Of a stretch of 51,535 nt of DNA, positions 1 to 8,332 are shown piece by piece; within the stretch, counting starts at the first letter, position 1; each line of letters starts with the position of its first letter. The stretch is from Candidatus Peregrinibacteria bacterium GW2011_GWA2_33_10 (GTDB lineage: Bacteria > Patescibacteriota > Gracilibacteria > UBA1369 > GWC2-33-13), in contig LBOO01000013.1 in the NCBI GenBank assembly GCA_000989565.1, forward strand, positions 1 through 51,535, written 5' to 3'. The position numbers and the translations under genes were made by a program. The notes below the pieces were generated by a model. The model saw only the letters and a program-made list of their open reading frames with translations, did not search any database and was not told the origin of the DNA.

Positions 1-1
1 A

Positions 2-61
2 ATTCAATTGATTGATAATTTGAATAGTGAGTGGGCTGATTTGGCTTTTGATACAGGATAA
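2..61 (+). CDS. 3' end of a truncated upstream gene
   Basis: An open frame enters from the window edge and ends at TAA at 59-61, giving 19 residues that end in ADLAFDTG. The amino-acid composition is ordinary and there is no competing gene, so it is probably the tail of a gene that starts outside the window. It is too short to assign to a family. Confidence 0.3.
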   Translation: MQLIDNLNSEWADLAFDTG

Positions 62-218
62 GGAATAAATTTTGATTCCAAAGATCCCTCTCTTCGTTCT
101 GGATGACATAAATGAAGTTCTGGATGACATATTACCTCAGTGAGTCGTTACTTAAATTTGACTTTTTAAAAAAAGTATTTTATAAAAAGATATAAAAATT
201 TTAATTAAACTTACTATA
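62..218. other. Intergenic region with a 14-bp direct repeat
   Basis: GTTCTGGATGACAT occurs at 96-109 and again at 117-130. The GGATGAC core also follows a CCCGC/GCGGG palindrome inside the 23S gene near 49338-49355, so these may be remnants of one REP-like family. The stretch before the next start is A/T-rich with no Shine-Dalgarno motif. Confidence 0.35.
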
Positions 219-899
219 ATGAGTGAAAAATTTGATAATTTAGGCAGGAGGGAATTTATAAAAAGAGGATTGATAGGCAGTACTTTGCTTGCAGGAGAAT
301 TGACTAATGGGTTCGGGCTTGTTAGGGGTTTTTTGGAAGATTTGTTTGCCGACGAAGCTAAGGAAAACTGGGATCATAAATTTGAAATTCCCGAAAATCA
401 TATTAAAGAGGTGCGCGATTTCTTTACTTTTTTAGATCAACCGATTTCAAATTTGGATATAAAGAAAGCAACTGAATTATTAAATAAATTCAGGACGGAT
501 TGGGACGTGAGTATTTCAAACCCTTTAGGACCTAAAGATTCTAATAAGGATTTAATATTGTTGTCAGGTCCGGAGGAGGGATGGAATTTGGCCACTGGAA
601 AAAAGTTAACTGATAGAGAAAGAAAATTTTTTTTGAAAAAAGAAAATCCACAATCAAATATTTGGCTAGCTTATACAACTTATTATAATCAGATTGAAAA
701 ATTTCGAAGTTTGGGAAGGAAAGATTTGAGAATAGATTTAAATCAAAAAAATGTTCAAACAAATTGGTGTTCAAGCGCTTATGCGTTGTTTCCTTTTTTA
801 AGAGAAGAAAAACCTTCAAAGAGTCAAGAAAAAGAAGAAGATGTTAAGTTTAAATATTGGGATGAAAAGGGAAAAGGGGATATGGAAAAATGGAAATAA
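219..899 (+). CDS. Hypothetical protein with twin-arginine-like signal
   Basis: This 226-residue protein is not a family I recognise. Its N-terminus (residues 9-30) reads GRREFIKRGL followed by a short hydrophobic stretch, which fits a twin-arginine signal of the S/T-R-R-x-F-x-K type, so the protein may be exported folded through the Tat system; no tat gene lies in the window. The rest is charged and hydrophilic with many Lys and Glu, and the last 35 residues are especially so. There is no membrane segment after the signal. The ATG at 219 is chosen because the RR motif follows directly. The upstream 20 bases carry no Shine-Dalgarno motif. It is a lone gene between two intergenic stretches. 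Export is an inference from the motif alone. Confidence 0.6.
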   Translation: MSEKFDNLGRREFIKRGLIGSTLLAGELTNGFGLVRGFLEDLFADEAKENWDHKFEIPENHIKEVRDFFTFLDQPISNLDIKKATELLNKFRTDWDVSISNPLGPKDSNKDLILLSGPEEGWNLATGKKLTDRERKFFLKKENPQSNIWLAYTTYYNQIEKFRSLGRKDLRIDLNQKNVQTNWCSSAYALFPFLREEKPSKSQEKEEDVKFKYWDEKGKGDMEKWK

Positions 900-1087
900 T
901 TTTGGCAATGTGAAATAATTATCGAAAGACTCGCATAGTTAGATTTGTATATTATTTTACAAAAAAAGTTAAAAATCAGTATTTGGATTGAGTAGTATTG
1001 GATCTTTGTATGGCTTTGATGTTATTAGCGAAATATGATAGAGCTTATCTTAGGGATAAGAAACTCTATTTTTTAATTTTTTTAAAA

Positions 1088-2002
1088 ATGTCTGATCTAC
1101 AAAACTTATTAAATTGTTTAAAAACGCAGGTTGGAAAGCCTTATGTTCTTGGGGATGAGGGGCCGGATAGTTTTGATTGTTCGGGGTTGACGCAGAGTGC
1201 GTTTAAAGAGACGTGTAATATTAATCTGCCAAGGGTTTCCACTGATCAATTTTTTGTTGGTGTAGCAGTTGATAAAAATGATTTGCAGGCAGGGGATTTA
1301 ATTTTTTTTGATACCGGTGTTTCGGAAAATAGACCTAATCATGTGGGTGTTGTGATTGGTAATAATAAGATGATAAACGCGAATAGTTATTATTCCGATG
1401 TGCATGAAGAAACTTATTATAGTTCTTATTGGAATAATTGTTATTTTGGAGCTAAAAGGGTTTTAAATTTGGAAGCGGTTTTTAAAGATGTGCCGGTGGA
1501 AAGCGAATTTTATGAGTATATTATGAAATTGTATGAAAAAGGCGTTGTGGAAGGGTATTCTGATGGTACTTTTAAGCCGGAAAATTCAATTAACAGAGCT
1601 GAGGTTTTGAAAATTATTTTGGAGGCTTTTGAGGTTCCAATTGAAGAAATTGGGGAATTACCTTTTTCTGATGTAAAAAAAGAGGATTGGTTTTTTAAAT
1701 ATGTTTTGACGGCTTATAATAAAGGAATTGTTCAAGGTTATCCGGATAATACTTTTAAACCATGGAGTGTGGTGAATCGGGTGGAATGTTTAAAAATGGC
1801 TTTGAATACGGGAGGAGTGAATGTTGCGGGGAATGAAGTAAGTGGATATAAAGATCTGACGAAAGACAAATGGTATTATAATTATGCGGCTTATGCTTTG
1901 AACAATGCTTTGATTAAGCCGGTTTCAGAGGATGTGTTTGGAGCGGGGAAGGAGATGAGGAGGGGAGAGATGTGCAAGGTGGTTGGGAAGATTATGGGAT
2001 GA
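1088..2002 (+). CDS. NlpC/P60 peptidoglycan hydrolase with three SLH domains
   Basis: This is a cell-wall hydrolase of the NlpC/P60 cysteine-peptidase family (304 residues). Residues 1-115 form the catalytic domain: the nucleophile Cys31 sits in DCSGLTQSAF and the His85 in NHVGVVIG. Three S-layer homology domains follow, from about residue 122, each with the usual spacing: one with GYSDGTFKPENSINRAE, one with GYPDNTFKP, and a weaker third. SLH domains normally bind secondary cell-wall polymers, so the enzyme is probably held on the cell surface. No signal peptide is visible at the ATG at 1088. An upstream in-frame TTG at 998 would add 30 residues, including a hydrophobic stretch, but the catalytic domain begins right after 1088. 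The next gene starts about 90 bases downstream. Confidence 0.85.
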   Translation: MSDLQNLLNCLKTQVGKPYVLGDEGPDSFDCSGLTQSAFKETCNINLPRVSTDQFFVGVAVDKNDLQAGDLIFFDTGVSENRPNHVGVVIGNNKMINANSYYSDVHEETYYSSYWNNCYFGAKRVLNLEAVFKDVPVESEFYEYIMKLYEKGVVEGYSDGTFKPENSINRAEVLKIILEAFEVPIEEIGELPFSDVKKEDWFFKYVLTAYNKGIVQGYPDNTFKPWSVVNRVECLKMALNTGGVNVAGNEVSGYKDLTKDKWYYNYAAYALNNALIKPVSEDVFGAGKEMRRGEMCKVVGKIMG

Positions 2003-2059
2003 TAATATAGTTTTGTGATTTTTTCTAAGGTGAAGCTGGTGAGAGGAAATAAAATATTG

Positions 2060-2065
2060 TATAAT
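2060..2065 (+). promoter_or_regulatory. Possible -10 box before the TPR gene
   Basis: TATAAT lies at 2060-2065, but only a weak -35 is visible 17 bases upstream. If it is used, transcription would start near 2072, which excludes the GTG at 2015 and the ATG at 2069 as starts and favours the ATG at 2090. Confidence 0.3.
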
Positions 2066-2089
2066 ATTATGATATATTTATTTTTATTT

Positions 2090-3688
2090 ATGCGAAAAAA
2101 AGGGAAATATATATTGGCGGAGCAGCGATTGGTGTTTGGATTCGGGGAAAGCTGCGGAGATGTTTTTAAGGGAAGCGAATTGAATAAAGAACAGAAAAGA
2201 CAAGAAATCATTACGTCAGCGGAAGAGCAATTGAAAAAGGCAAAAATGAATTTTAAATTGGGACAGTTGGAGAAAACGCAGGATAAAAAGATGGAGTCGC
2301 AAAAAGAGGACTTTGAACCGATTTTGGCGGCTAAAGTGAAAGTTTTGCAATATTTATCTCCGGAATGGAAAGAAAAAGTTTCCGCTGAGGTGAGGGAATA
2401 TTTGATAAATAATGATATCTTGGCAATAAAAAAACTGCCGGAAGGAGATCAGAGGAGAGAGGAGTATAAAGCAAATATTATTGCATTGAAAGAAGAGGGA
2501 TTTATCGATTATTATACGATTGTTATTCATTATGCCGGTAATAAAGAAAAACAAAATCAAAAATTAATCGAGCATGAAAAGTTTGTGAAAAAGACTTTTG
2601 CGGAATTAAAAGAGGAAAAAAAAAAGCCGTTTAAAGATAAGGAAAAAGTGGTTTTGGATAATGAAAATATCTTTCCGGAAGCAAAAAAATATTTACGGAA
2701 GTTAAACCCGAAAAAAATTTACGAACGAGCGATTGAGATTGCTTTTCAGAATATTGTGGTGGGCAGGAAAATTGACGAATTTTATTATAATTATACTTTG
2801 CCGAAAGAAGATCGGTTTGATTGTGATGAAGAAACTTTAATGCTCCAGAAATTGGAGACAGAAGGTGGACTGCAAATCGGAGATTATATAAATAGATTAG
2901 GACATGTATCTTTAAAACTGGATTCCCTTCCGTTGGTCTTGGATACTTATGATATGAAAATTCGATCCATTACGGAGTTTGCGAAAAAAGAAGGATATCC
3001 TAAAGAATATCATGGCAGTTATTATTGGAGGGATAGAGACAATCATTATCTGGCGGAATATGAAGAAGGAGATGATTATCCGAAGAAAATAATCGACTAT
3101 CGTCAGGTTAAAGAGCATCCTTATCTGGTTATGAAGAATGAAAATATTTCAGGATTATTGATAGAACTGGCTGATAATAGAAAAGATAAAGATTTATTTA
3201 AACTTATCTTGGAAATTAATCCCAATGATGCGGATGTGCATAGTAATTACGCGAGTTTATTGACTGAAGAAGGAGATAAAGCCGGGGCGAAGTTGCATTA
3301 TGAAGCGGCTTTACGGATTAATCCCAACAATGCAGAGGCTCATTATAATTACGCGAATTTATTGGATGAAGAAGGAGATAAAGCCGGGGTGAAGTTGCAT
3401 TATGAAGCGGCTTTACGGATTAATCCCAATTATGCGAAGGCGCATAATAATTACGCGAATTTATTGAATGAAGAGGGAGATAAAGCCGGGGCGAAGTTGC
3501 ATTATGAAGCGGCTTTACGGATTAATCCCAATTATGCGAAGGCGCATTATAATTATGCGATTTTATTGGATGGAGAAGGGAATTATAAAGACGTGAGATT
3601 ACATTTGGAGGCATATAAAAATATTTTGGGAAAAGAAGATGAATATTATAAAAATTTCGATCAAGGTTTAAAAAATAAAGGTTTTTAG
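2090..3688 (+). CDS. TPR-repeat protein of unknown function
   Basis: The protein has about 532 residues when started at ATG 2090. The first two thirds are a charged, mostly helical region with no family I recognise. The C-terminal part (DNA about 3200-3600) holds four tetratricopeptide repeats of 34 residues with the pattern LHYEAALRINPN..AHYNYANLL. TPRs form a helical scaffold for protein binding, so a docking role is likely. Three of the repeats are almost identical at the DNA level, which points to recent tandem duplication. In-frame starts at 2015 (GTG) and 2069 (ATG) are possible. There is no signal peptide after 2090, whereas the 2069 start would add a short hydrophobic stretch. Confidence 0.75.
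   Translation: MRKKGKYILAEQRLVFGFGESCGDVFKGSELNKEQKRQEIITSAEEQLKKAKMNFKLGQLEKTQDKKMESQKEDFEPILAAKVKVLQYLSPEWKEKVSAEVREYLINNDILAIKKLPEGDQRREEYKANIIALKEEGFIDYYTIVIHYAGNKEKQNQKLIEHEKFVKKTFAELKEEKKKPFKDKEKVVLDNENIFPEAKKYLRKLNPKKIYERAIEIAFQNIVVGRKIDEFYYNYTLPKEDRFDCDEETLMLQKLETEGGLQIGDYINRLGHVSLKLDSLPLVLDTYDMKIRSITEFAKKEGYPKEYHGSYYWRDRDNHYLAEYEEGDDYPKKIIDYRQVKEHPYLVMKNENISGLLIELADNRKDKDLFKLILEINPNDADVHSNYASLLTEEGDKAGAKLHYEAALRINPNNAEAHYNYANLLDEEGDKAGVKLHYEAALRINPNYAKAHNNYANLLNEEGDKAGAKLHYEAALRINPNYAKAHYNYAILLDGEGNYKDVRLHLEAYKNILGKEDEYYKNFDQGLKNKGF
3222..3570 (+). repeat. Tandem 102-bp repeats encoding TPR units
   Basis: A 102-base unit recurs about three and a third times. The block around GATAAAGCCGGGG through CGGATTAATCCCAA is repeated with only one or two base changes per copy. 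Coding repeats normally diverge at third positions, so this array looks young and its copy number may vary between strains. Confidence 0.85.
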
Positions 3689-3700
3689 TTTATAAAAAAC

Positions 3701-3850
3701 ATGAAAAATATGGAAGATTTATTACTGATAAAAAGAAAAATTAGCAAACGCCAAGATAGATTGAAAACATTGAAAATTTTCAAGAATATTTTGCTGCAAA
3801 AAGTTGGGAAGAAAAGAAGATGCAGCGATAATGATCAAGATTTAAGTTGA
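3701..3850 (+). CDS. Small basic hypothetical protein
   Basis: A 49-codon frame starts at ATG 3701, 13 bases after the TPR gene, and ends at TGA 3848-3850. The product is rich in Lys and Arg (for example LLIKRKISKRQDR) with no cysteine motif or membrane segment. Its position close behind the TPR gene on the same strand suggests co-transcription. No homologue is recognised, so it could also be a chance frame in AT-rich DNA. Confidence 0.3.
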   Translation: MKNMEDLLLIKRKISKRQDRLKTLKIFKNILLQKVGKKRRCSDNDQDLS

Positions 3851-3877
3851 TTAATTCAACAATTTTGAATTTTCAAT

Positions 3878-3906
3878 TTGTTATAAATTGAATTTTATGT
3901 CATAAT
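3878..3906 (+). promoter_or_regulatory. Sigma-70-type promoter for the 3934 gene
   Basis: TTGTTA at 3878-3883 and CATAAT at 3901-3906 are separated by 17 bases. Transcription would start near 3913, leaving a leader of about 20 bases before the ATG at 3934 with no Shine-Dalgarno motif. Confidence 0.5.
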
Positions 3907-3933
3907 ATTAAGATTTAATCTTAATTTATTTTT

Positions 3934-4785
3934 ATGGCAAAAAAACATAATAAAGTTTTGGTTGGTATTATTACCACTATCATTGTTGTCGGATTATTCA
4001 GCTCGGTTTTATACGTGGGCGATAATTCAAATAGAAATCCCGGATCTGCGTCTTTGAAGCCGCAGGGTATAGGTGAAACTCGTGATGTTGTTGCGGATGC
4101 GCTAGATCGTATTTTTCAAGCTTTGCAAAGATTGGAAAAAGTTGAAGCTATTGCAAAAGATATTGATTTGCTACCTTATATAGCCATCTCAGAATCTCGT
4201 CTTCTTGAAGTGAAATCGAAAGGAGAAATTTTAAATAAAATTCAGCAGGACAATTTGGCTTTTAGAATGGAAAGTTTGAATAAAGAAATTAATAGATTTA
4301 ATTTTGAAGATATGAAAAGCCGTTTAAACAATTTTAATGTTTTAAGGAAAAAAGTTTATAATGAACTTTTGGTTTGGAATACACAGAGAGATGAGAGATT
4401 GCCTATAGTTGAGGCAAAAAGAGTGTTGGATATAGTTGCCAATGTTGAAATCGTAAATTCCATTGATTCTGTTAACGCGGCATTTAATGCTTTACAAACA
4501 GGTAATTATCAAGGTGAAGCTATTTTTAATGATAAAATAGCTGCCGGTATTGAATTCATTTTGAAAAAAGCAGGTGCTTTAGGTGTAAATACTCCTAAAG
4601 ATATTAGAAATTTAGTTGATGTTTTTAATAATTTGATTGTTTTGAAAGATTCACAAGGTGGAATTAAAAGAGATGTTTTGGATGTGTTTAAGGCTGAGGA
4701 ATATAATGTAATGCTAAATGATTTAATTATTGTAAAAGAAGCGTTTGAGGAAATTAATGGAGTTATGCCTAATACTCCTATGTGA
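3934..4785 (+). CDS. Signal-anchored coiled-coil hypothetical protein
   Basis: This 283-residue protein starts with a short basic stretch and one hydrophobic segment (about residues 8-27, VLVGIITTIIVVGLF), so it is probably anchored in the membrane with the rest outside. The remainder is helical, with heptad-like stretches around residues 55-150 and no catalytic motif I can name. It has its own promoter upstream and a strong terminator downstream, so it appears to be a single-gene unit. It is probably an envelope or extracellular structural protein, but the function is unknown. Confidence 0.6.
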   Translation: MAKKHNKVLVGIITTIIVVGLFSSVLYVGDNSNRNPGSASLKPQGIGETRDVVADALDRIFQALQRLEKVEAIAKDIDLLPYIAISESRLLEVKSKGEILNKIQQDNLAFRMESLNKEINRFNFEDMKSRLNNFNVLRKKVYNELLVWNTQRDERLPIVEAKRVLDIVANVEIVNSIDSVNAAFNALQTGNYQGEAIFNDKIAAGIEFILKKAGALGVNTPKDIRNLVDVFNNLIVLKDSQGGIKRDVLDVFKAEEYNVMLNDLIIVKEAFEEINGVMPNTPM

Positions 4786-4806
4786 TTAGTTTAAATTTTA
4801 GAAATC

Positions 4807-4831
4807 AGCCCTGCGATGCGGGGCTTTTTTT
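4807..4831. terminator. Rho-independent terminator between converging genes
   Basis: AGCCCTGC at 4807-4814 pairs over 8 bp (one G-T) with GCGGGGCT at 4818-4825, followed by six T. It ends the 3934 gene and lies at the 3' end of the converging gene that finishes at 4830. The GATGCGGGG core resembles the GC palindromes seen elsewhere in the window. Confidence 0.85.
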
Positions 4832-5147
4832 ATTCAAAATTTATTAATACTAAACCGCATACAAGAAAGATTATCCCAATAAACTGAAGTAGAGAGATGG
4901 TTTCTTTGAAAAAATAATAACCTATAAATGTTACGAGAATCGCGGAAAATGAGATCCAAATTATATTCGCAATCGCTACACCGTGATAGAGCAATGATTT
5001 GCAGAAAAATAATCCTGTTAAGCCGAAACCTAAAACAGCTCCCAGCATGTATGGGAAATATTGCGTTAAACTATAATATTTCGCGCTTATTATAGCTGCG
5101 ATATCAAATATTAGAATTAGGATAAGATAGAAATAAAAAGGATTCAT
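4830..5147 (-). CDS. Small multidrug-resistance-like / DMT membrane protein
   Basis: The 105-residue protein has four predicted membrane helices and the size of SMR-type or half-DMT transporters. The last helix pair (FFKETISLLQFIGIIFLVCGLVLI) resembles the EmrE/EamA pattern. The conserved membrane Glu of drug-exporting SMR proteins is not visible in the first helix, which has FDIAAIISAKY instead, so drug export is not assured; lipid or sugar-lipid flipping is an alternative for this fold. Its start codon overlaps the glmS stop (TAATG), so it is translationally coupled to glmS, and a role in envelope precursor handling would fit. Confidence 0.65.
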   Translation of the reverse strand: MNPFYFYLILILIFDIAAIISAKYYSLTQYFPYMLGAVLGFGLTGLFFCKSLLYHGVAIANIIWISFSAILVTFIGYYFFKETISLLQFIGIIFLVCGLVLINFE

Positions 5148-6922
5148 TATTTTACGGTTACGCTTTTGGCCAGATTCCTGGGCATGTCAGGGTTGTTTTT
5201 ACGCAATACCGCAAGTTTGTAAGCGAGTATTTGGATTGGAATTATGTTTACGATAGGGGACGCATCGCCGGCATCAGGTGTTTTTAGCCAATAATCAAAT
5301 ATTTCGTTATTGTCGGGAGAGACTCCGATTATATATCCACCGCGAGCTTTTATTTCCATTGCGTTTGAGAGAATTTCATTTTTTGTTTCATCGTTGGCTA
5401 TAATGGCAATGCAAGGTGTTCCTTCTGAAATTAAAGCTATGGGGCCGTGTTTTAATTCTCCTCCGGCAAAACCTTCGGCATGAATGTAAGAGACTTCCTG
5501 AAGTTTGATCGCAGCTTCCAATGCCATTGGATAATTTAAGGATTTTCCAATTACATACATGCTTTCCACGTCTTTTATTTTGTTTGCCAATGTTTCAATA
5601 TGCTCTTCGTAGCGCGGGTTGATCATGTCATTGATTTGGGCGGCGGTATTTATTAAAAGTTGTTTTCCTTCTTGTAATTTGTCAGCGCAGGCATAAGCTA
5701 AAAGTGTGAGGATCGCGAGTTGAGAAGTGGTTGCTTTTGTTGATGCTACGGCTTTTTCAGGTCCGGCTTTTACAGGTAGAACGATGTCGGACATTCGCGC
5801 CATTGTGGAGGTTTCAACGTTTACTATTGAAACAAGTTTCACTCCTTTTTCTTTAGCTATTTCCATAGCTTCCAAAGTATCCGCTGTTTCGCCACTTTGA
5901 GAAACAGCGATCATTAACGTGCGATCAGTTAAAAAATGATGATAACTTGGAAATTCCGAGCCGAATGTGAAATTTACATGTTTTTTGGCAACTTGAGAGA
6001 AAATATAAGATGCAGCGTGGCATACTTTTCCCGCTGTTCCGCAGCCAACCAAAAAAGTTCCATAAGCGGATTTTATTGCTTGAGCGACTTCTTTTATTTT
6101 TTCTTCATCCTGATTTATCGCTCTGCTTAATGTATCTTTTTGTTCAAAAATTTCTTTAATCATGAAGTGCGGATGATCGCCTTTTTCAGCCATTTCTTCA
6201 TGCCAATCTATTTCTATTACACGTTTTTCGATAGATTTAAAATTTTGAATATCGTAAAATTTTAATTCATCATTTACAATTACCATTTGATTGTCATCCA
6301 AGTACATTACTTTGTTTGTATACTTTAAAAATGCCGGAATATCCGAGGCGATAAAATATTCTTTTTTTTCATCGTTCAGTCCGACAATCAGAGGAGAGCC
6401 TTTTCTGGCCGCGATAATTTTGTCTTCTTTGTCGTATATGGCGATTATTGCAAATCTTCCGTTTATTTTTTCCAAGGTTTTATGAAATGCCTTTTCAAAT
6501 CCAAGACTCATGTTTTCTTCAATCAAGTGAACGATAATTTCAGTATCTGTTTCTGACGCGAATTTATGACCTTTTTTTTGTAAATCTTTTTTTATCTCCA
6601 AATAATTTTCGATTATTCCATTATGAATTACAGCAATGCTTTTATCTTCGCTTGAATGCGGGTGAGCATTGGCTCTTGTTACTCCTCCGTGCGTCGCCCA
6701 TCTTGTATGTCCTATAGCTAAATGATTTTCCGTATCTTTTAAACTATCCAAATCTATTTCGCTGATTTTTCCTATTTCTTTATGAATTTCAATTTCATTA
6801 TTTCTATTTTTAAATGCAATTCCCCATGAATCGTAACCGCGGTATTCAAGTTTCTTTAAACCGTTGATAACAATGTGAGCTGCGTTTTTTTGAGGCCCTT
6901 TATAGGCAAATATTCCGCACAT
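5147..6922 (-). CDS. glmS: Glucosamine-6-phosphate synthase (isomerising)
   Basis: GlmS makes glucosamine 6-phosphate from fructose 6-phosphate and glutamine, the entry step to UDP-GlcNAc and peptidoglycan. The 591-residue protein begins MCGIFAYKG, with Cys2 as the glutaminase nucleophile, followed by HTRWATHG and the class-II amidotransferase domain to about residue 235. Two SIS sugar-isomerase domains follow, with SQSGETADT, STKATTSQ and HGPIALI, and it ends in LAKSVTVK, the conserved C-terminal catalytic tail. The length is close to the usual 600-610. The start has no Shine-Dalgarno motif. The gene is upstream of and coupled to the SMR-like gene. I see no glmS ribozyme upstream. Confidence 0.97.
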   Translation of the reverse strand: MCGIFAYKGPQKNAAHIVINGLKKLEYRGYDSWGIAFKNRNNEIEIHKEIGKISEIDLDSLKDTENHLAIGHTRWATHGGVTRANAHPHSSEDKSIAVIHNGIIENYLEIKKDLQKKGHKFASETDTEIIVHLIEENMSLGFEKAFHKTLEKINGRFAIIAIYDKEDKIIAARKGSPLIVGLNDEKKEYFIASDIPAFLKYTNKVMYLDDNQMVIVNDELKFYDIQNFKSIEKRVIEIDWHEEMAEKGDHPHFMIKEIFEQKDTLSRAINQDEEKIKEVAQAIKSAYGTFLVGCGTAGKVCHAASYIFSQVAKKHVNFTFGSEFPSYHHFLTDRTLMIAVSQSGETADTLEAMEIAKEKGVKLVSIVNVETSTMARMSDIVLPVKAGPEKAVASTKATTSQLAILTLLAYACADKLQEGKQLLINTAAQINDMINPRYEEHIETLANKIKDVESMYVIGKSLNYPMALEAAIKLQEVSYIHAEGFAGGELKHGPIALISEGTPCIAIIANDETKNEILSNAMEIKARGGYIIGVSPDNNEIFDYWLKTPDAGDASPIVNIIPIQILAYKLAVLRKNNPDMPRNLAKSVTVK

Positions 6923-7017
6923 GAGGAAAAGGTTAAATGTTCTCTTTATACGAGGCTGACTATAGCATAAGCGATAGGGTGGTGGAAATACGAAATAATT
7001 ATTTTTTTAAATAAAAA

Positions 7018-7161
7018 AATTTATGATGAGTTGTCAAAGCATAAAGATGATATTTTGAGCGAAAGATTAATAGCTGTATTTGATTTTAGAAAAAGTCAGG
7101 CTGATATTAATTTATAGAAAAAAGTGGATGATATGCTAAAAATTTTTAAAGATTATATTTA
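7018..7161 (+). pseudogene. Possible degraded gene remnant
   Basis: Between glmS and the M24 peptidase gene one plus-strand frame reads like protein (ELSKHKDDILSERL, then AVFDFRKSQADINL), is interrupted by TAG near 7117, and continues as VDDMLKIFKDYI to TAA at 7159-7161. The composition is protein-like rather than random, but no family is recognised and no start is visible. It may be a decayed gene tail. Confidence 0.25.
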
Positions 7162-7162
7162 A

Positions 7163-8239
7163 TTAATTGAATGTAAATTTTTTAGCTTTCGTCAAATTCA
7201 AATTACCGTTTTTAGTGATTAGTATCATATCCTCAATTCTAACCCCGAATTCGTTTTCGATATAAATTCCCGGTTCGACTGTTACTACCATATTTTCCTG
7301 TAATTTGATGTTTTTTTTCTTTTTGAAATTTGGGGATAGATTCGGGAGTTCGTGGATGTCGATGCCAACTCCGTGGCCGGTTGAGTGCGTGAAATTATCT
7401 TTGAATCCGGCTTTTTCAATAATTTTTCGAGCAATTGAATCGGCTTTTTGGCCGGTTATTCCGGGTTTTATATTTTTGATGGCTTCATTTTGGGCTTTCA
7501 ACACTGTTTCATAAACTTTTTTTTGTTTTTCTGAAGGAGTTTTTGTGAATAGAGTTCTAGTCATATCTGAGCAATAACCCTGATATTTGAAACCAAAATC
7601 AAGGAGAACGATATCATTATTTTTTAGTTTTGTATTATCGCATAAATGGTGAGGGATGCTTGTGTTCTTGCCGAAAGCGACGATTGGTGGAAAGGAAATG
7701 TTTTCCGCTCCAAGCTTTCTTCCCATAAATTCGATTTTAAAGGCAATTTCCATTTCCGAGATACCGGGTTTTAATTCTTTTTTTATTTCAGTTAGTACTT
7801 TTTTCGCTATATTTTGCGCTTTTTTAATTTTTTCGATTTCATCAGGTTTTTTAATCAAACGCATTTTTTCAATAAAATCCGGATTCGGTTTTAATTTTAT
7901 ATTTGTAAGTTTAAAGTCTTTTTGTGTTTTTTTTATAAATTTAGATAATTTTTTATATTCGTTAAATGTAAGATGATTGGATTCAAAATTAATTTCAGAA
8001 ATTTTTTCTTTTTTAAATATTTTTGCTAATTTGTTTTCTAATTTATCTTTTAAATCATGAATTTGAATAGAAAAGTTGTTTTTCTTTTTTGGAATTAAAA
8101 CTTTAGCTTCACTTAAATATCTTTGATCTGTAAATAGGTGAATTTTGCGGTCAGCTAAAATGATAAAGGCGTTTGAGCCTTGGAATCCGGTTAGGTAGAA
8201 GATGTTTCCCGGGGATGTGATGTAGTGGGAGAGTGGCAT
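7163..8239 (-). CDS. M24-family aminopeptidase (Xaa-Pro peptidase type)
   Basis: This metallopeptidase of the pita-bread fold probably removes N-terminal residues next to proline from peptides in the cytoplasm. The 358-residue protein has a creatinase-like N-terminal domain (about 1-120) and a catalytic domain with the expected metal ligands: Asp in DFGFKYQGYCSDMTRT, His in STGHGVGIDIHELP, and Glu in VEPGIYIENEFG and GVRIED. The length fits PepQ/PepP-type enzymes rather than methionine aminopeptidase. It lies downstream of ruvA across an inverted repeat at 8249-8328. No Shine-Dalgarno motif precedes the start. Confidence 0.92.
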   Translation of the reverse strand: MPLSHYITSPGNIFYLTGFQGSNAFIILADRKIHLFTDQRYLSEAKVLIPKKKNNFSIQIHDLKDKLENKLAKIFKKEKISEINFESNHLTFNEYKKLSKFIKKTQKDFKLTNIKLKPNPDFIEKMRLIKKPDEIEKIKKAQNIAKKVLTEIKKELKPGISEMEIAFKIEFMGRKLGAENISFPPIVAFGKNTSIPHHLCDNTKLKNNDIVLLDFGFKYQGYCSDMTRTLFTKTPSEKQKKVYETVLKAQNEAIKNIKPGITGQKADSIARKIIEKAGFKDNFTHSTGHGVGIDIHELPNLSPNFKKKKNIKLQENMVVTVEPGIYIENEFGVRIEDMILITKNGNLNLTKAKKFTFN

Positions 8240-8248
8240 GGGGGAGAG

Positions 8249-8328
8249 TGGTAATACGTAATCCGTAATACGTAATCTCTTTTAAATTCATTTTACGAAT
8301 TACGGATTACGTATTACGGATTACGACT
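8249..8328. repeat. GTAATNCG-type inverted repeat
   Basis: TAATACGTAATCCGTAAT at 8252-8269 is matched by its exact 18-bp reverse complement at 8299-8316, and both arms extend with further TACGTAAT/ATTACGGATTACG units. The arms are built from a 7-8-base unit (CGTAATN). A second member of the family lies at 25533-25626. It sits between ruvA and the M24 peptidase gene, where it would form a hairpin in a shared transcript. Confidence 0.85.
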
Positions 8329-8332
8329 CTAT

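Noticed and set aside
541-819. 92-codon minus-strand frame opposite the Tat-signal gene
   Set aside because: Low-complexity product and no homology signal; it is an antisense shadow, as are the many other frames opposite glmS, gyrA, the aro genes and the RND pump.
3222-3570. CRISPR-like array
   Set aside because: The repeats are 102-base coding units in one frame with no spacers; no CRISPR array or cas gene is seen in the window.
6923-7017. glmS ribozyme upstream of glmS
   Set aside because: The leader is too short before AT-rich sequence and lacks the conserved ribozyme core.
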